A DNA stretch of 8,266 nucleotides from assembly GCA_030669485.1 (NCBI GenBank), contig DAOVDL010000023.1, positions 1 to 8,266 of the forward strand. The letters run 5' to 3'. Shown in pieces: positions 6,406 to 8,266 of this stretch. The notes beneath the pieces are model-generated. The model was given only the letters and a program-made list of their open reading frames with translations, did not search any database and had not been told where the DNA came from. A program made the translations under genes and the position numbers. Source of the DNA: Candidatus Bathyarchaeota archaeon (GTDB taxonomy: Archaea; Thermoproteota; Bathyarchaeia; Hecatellales; Hecatellaceae). Position 1 is the first letter of the stretch, and every line of letters starts with the position of its first letter.

Positions 6406-7633
6406 ACGGTGGATTGAGCTCTTCAAGAATCCCCCTTAGAACTCTAGCCGGGGCATCTGTTTTTATTCCATGAGGGTGGAAGTGTGTTGTGGATATTGTA
6501 TATCCCTCATCCTTCACATGCCGAATGAAATTTGAGAACTTGGGCACTTGGAGGTTGAAGCGGTCGCAGAAATGGCTGAGGACGAAATAGGTTGGCGGCA
6601 AGTTCACTTCACCTTGAATCTTCTCAAGCGTTGCCACTATACGCTGCCTCTCACTTAAGCTTCGGTCATCCGCCTCAGAAGCTACTCTGCTTAAGACTTC
6701 ACCGTCCCAGAGGTTTCCCAGCCACAGCGGTCCTGCGAAATCTGTTACTGATCCACACTCCTCACAGCAACTCTCAAGCCGGGGGAACAGCCTTATGACG
6801 AGTGAACGGTGAAGACAATTGAAGCACTGTATAATGTAGCCCATATTGCCCAAAGTGAGGTCTGCGTTTCTTGCTCCTCTTCCTATCTGAAGGTAAACTC
6901 GGATGTAATGATCTGTAGAGTGGCATAGAAGAGGCTTTACAGCAAGATCCCGCCTCACAGCTGCCAAGACTGTTCGACCTATTATAATTCTGACTGCCAA
7001 CTCATGACAGTACTCAACCCGCAGTGGCTTTACGCCGTAGCGTCTCACACAGGCTTTAGAGTGAACCCCGCACAAAGGAGCCATATCTGTAGCCGTGAGC
7101 GCTAAGACACCATTACTCCTCATAGCCATAAGACTTGCCTCGATGTAATGCGAAGGAGAACCAAATGGGTCAACATCTATGTAGTCCACTCTGTTACCCG
7201 GCTTAGTGAATCGGCTTAAGAAAACATTGGCCTCAGAATTATGAACCTCCACCTTACCAGCAACTCCCGCTCTCACTGCGTTCAAACGGATCAGTTCCGC
7301 TGCTTTAGGGTTAATGTCGTTGACTACTATCCGCTTGATGCCCTCTACCTCTACAGCAAATCTAATTGCTCTTATACCGCAACCGGCTAATGGCTCACAT
7401 ACGACGAGATCCCTATCCAACATCTTTCTTAAACTCTTGAGAAAAGCAACTGCAAAATCCCTGTTAAACGCCATTCTGGGGTTGTAGAAAACTGTTGAGC
7501 GTGAAGGGATGTAACGGTGGGCCGGGTCTTCTGCTCTGGGAACCAGTAAGGTAGCTGAGCCTTCCCGTTGCTCCACCAGTGGAAAACCAAGCCTCTTTTC
7601 AGCATCTAAATAGCCCAAGGATTCACCTATCAA
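6395..7633 (-). CDS. trm1: tRNA (guanine(26)-N2)-dimethyltransferase Trm1
   Basis: Trm1 uses S-adenosylmethionine to make N2,N2-dimethylguanosine at position 26 of tRNA, at the hinge between D-arm and anticodon arm, helping tRNAs fold correctly. The 412-residue protein shows the family signatures in order: VFYNPRMAFNRD (48-59), SAM motif I CEPLAGCGIRAIR (79-91), VNDINP (104-109), and the catalytic-region YIDVDPFGSP (151-160). A probable zinc site C270-x2-C273...C290-x2-C293 begins the C-terminal domain. The start is the TTG at 7633. GTG at residue 20 (7576) is a real alternative, because many relatives begin just before the equivalent of EGSATLLVP. No clear Shine-Dalgarno sequence supports either; a weak TACAATA on the - strand (7664-7658) about 28 bases upstream of the TTG could give a leaderless transcript. 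The gene converges on rlmE with an 11-base overlap. Confidence 0.95.
   Translation of the reverse strand: MIGESLGYLDAEKRLGFPLVEQREGSATLLVPRAEDPAHRYIPSRSTVFYNPRMAFNRDFAVAFLKSLRKMLDRDLVVCEPLAGCGIRAIRFAVEVEGIKRIVVNDINPKAAELIRLNAVRAGVAGKVEVHNSEANVFLSRFTKPGNRVDYIDVDPFGSPSHYIEASLMAMRSNGVLALTATDMAPLCGVHSKACVRRYGVKPLRVEYCHELAVRIIIGRTVLAAVRRDLAVKPLLCHSTDHYIRVYLQIGRGARNADLTLGNMGYIIQCFNCLHRSLVIRLFPRLESCCEECGSVTDFAGPLWLGNLWDGEVLSRVASEADDRSLSERQRIVATLEKIQGEVNLPPTYFVLSHFCDRFNLQVPKFSNFIRHVKDEGYTISTTHFHPHGIKTDAPARVLRGILEELNPPSKA
6460..6467 (+). terminator. Possible T-rich terminator for the TFE-beta/rlmE transcript
   Basis: TTTTTATT lies about 55 bases after the rlmE stop, inside the antisense of trm1. The same octamer follows the oxidoreductase gene at 1008-1015. 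It is a weak candidate without other support. Confidence 0.25.
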
Positions 7634-7729
7634 GCGGTCAATGACGTTTCAGATCACTATTGTACCTGCCCTTATTATCAATGTTTAACGTTAACTCTTT
7701 ATTCAAAGACGGAATACTGTGCAGTTGGG
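7634..7729. promoter_or_regulatory. Divergent spacer between trm1 and the membrane-protein gene
   Basis: This 96-base spacer serves both divergent genes. It holds the perfect 10-base palindrome TTAACGTTAA (7685-7694) immediately followed by a + strand TATA-like CTTTATT (7697-7703). The latter is about 29 bases before the ATG at 7730, placing the start site almost at the ATG. No strong TATA box was found for trm1. An operator role of the palindrome is inference. Confidence 0.35.
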
Positions 7730-8260
7730 ATGGGTTTGACGAGTAATAGAATGATAATCCTCGCAGCCACCATAGCGATAATAGGTTCCTTCCTATTCTA
7801 CAGTTATGGGATACACCCCATTGTTGAGTGTGGAACGGTTTGCCCCCCAGTAATCTACGGGGAGAAGGGAAGTATAAAGTTGACAGTTCAGAACATAGGA
7901 AGAAGTGGTGTTCATATAAATCTCCATGCAATCCTATGTAACGCAACCATCTCGGAAGAGACCCAAACTTCATACGGAGCTATCACCCCGAATGAGGCAA
8001 CCTTTAACCTCTTCTTAGTTGGAAAGAGTGAAAAAAACGTTGAGGAAGTCCACTTCTATATCTCTGAGAACGCTGAAACCTTCCAAGTGACCTGCTTTGT
8101 GGAGAAAGATCCTGATCTCTCACTCCCCGGAGCTATAGACTACCTCTTCGGAGAACTCAAGCCATCCGGCCCCATAACCTGTGAATATGAGAGAGGCGGG
8201 CCTCATAGCTATATCGTGAAACTTCGCAACGAGACCTCAACAGCTTTAGCTGGAAAGTGA
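7730..8260 (+). CDS. Membrane-anchored or secreted protein of unknown function with probable beta-sandwich ectodomain
   Basis: I do not recognise this 176-residue protein. A short N-terminus with one arginine (R7) is followed by a hydrophobic helix at about residues 8-27, acting as signal anchor or uncleaved signal peptide, so the remainder is predicted outside the membrane. Residues about 40-125 alternate polar and hydrophobic residues in strand-like fashion. The segment KGSIKLTVQNIGRSGVHINLHAIL resembles the strands of Ig-like/CARDB-type beta-sandwich domains, where a KxTVxNxG pattern is common; this is a fold guess only. Five cysteines (34, 38, 70, 122, 151) lie outside, two of them in ECGTVC just after the helix. 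Possible N-glycosylation sequons are N71-A-T and the NET near the C-terminus. The gene ends in tandem stops TGA-TAA. The ATG lacks a Shine-Dalgarno sequence and may be leaderless. Nothing in the neighbourhood suggests a role. Confidence 0.75.
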   Translation: MGLTSNRMIILAATIAIIGSFLFYSYGIHPIVECGTVCPPVIYGEKGSIKLTVQNIGRSGVHINLHAILCNATISEETQTSYGAITPNEATFNLFLVGKSEKNVEEVHFYISENAETFQVTCFVEKDPDLSLPGAIDYLFGELKPSGPITCEYERGGPHSYIVKLRNETSTALAGK

Positions 8261-8266
8261 TAAAAA

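Noticed and set aside
7638..7973. A 111-codon open frame on the - strand overlapping the start of the membrane-protein gene
   Set aside because: It is antisense to a gene with a clear signal anchor and coherent beta-type pattern, it spans the divergent promoter spacer, and its translation resembles no family I know.

Overview
The window is a compact, gene-dense stretch of an archaeal chromosome. Nop5, fibrillarin, archaeal-type RNase HII, Trm1, a UPF0216/DUF61 protein and a TFE-beta-like transcription factor together are diagnostic of archaea. The TFE-beta-like gene and the moderate base composition suggest the TACK side (a Bathyarchaeia- or Thaumarchaeota-like lineage), but that placement is inference. 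No mobile elements, CRISPR arrays, tRNA or rRNA genes were seen. Intergenic gaps are all below about 130 bases.

Layout. Bases 1-1007 (+) hold the 3' part of a GltA/NfnB-type flavin pyridine-nucleotide oxidoreductase whose N-terminal iron-sulfur domain lies outside the window. After a T-rich stop comes a + strand run: nop5, fibrillarin and a UPF0216 (DUF61) gene (1113-3509), separated by 4 and 20 bases and probably one operon. It converges on a - strand pair, a Gfo/Idh/MocA dehydrogenase followed by rnhB (5275-3523). A 129-base divergent promoter region separates that pair from a + strand pair: a TFE-beta-like winged-helix/Fe-S protein and an RlmE/FtsJ rRNA 2'-O-methyltransferase (5405-6405), 5 bases apart. 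These converge, with an 11-base overlap, on trm1 (- strand, 7633-6395). A second divergent region leads to a membrane-anchored or secreted protein of unknown function (7730-8260).

How the genes fit together. Most of the window concerns RNA and the information machinery. Nop5 and fibrillarin are two of the three proteins of the box C/D RNP that guides 2'-O-methylation. RlmE is a stand-alone 2'-O-methyltransferase, Trm1 dimethylates G26 of tRNA, RNase HII removes ribonucleotides from DNA and RNA/DNA hybrids, and TFE-beta helps RNA polymerase open promoters. The oxidoreductase, the Gfo/Idh enzyme and the terminal membrane protein are metabolic or envelope neighbours without an obvious link.

No clear new multi-gene system is present. 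The points most worth following are the probably under-annotated TFE-beta gene tied to rlmE, the uncharacterised DUF61 gene riding with the C/D RNP operon, and the unrecognised secreted protein. Non-ATG starts (GTG, TTG) are frequent, and several N-termini had to be decided from weak promoter or ribosome-binding evidence.
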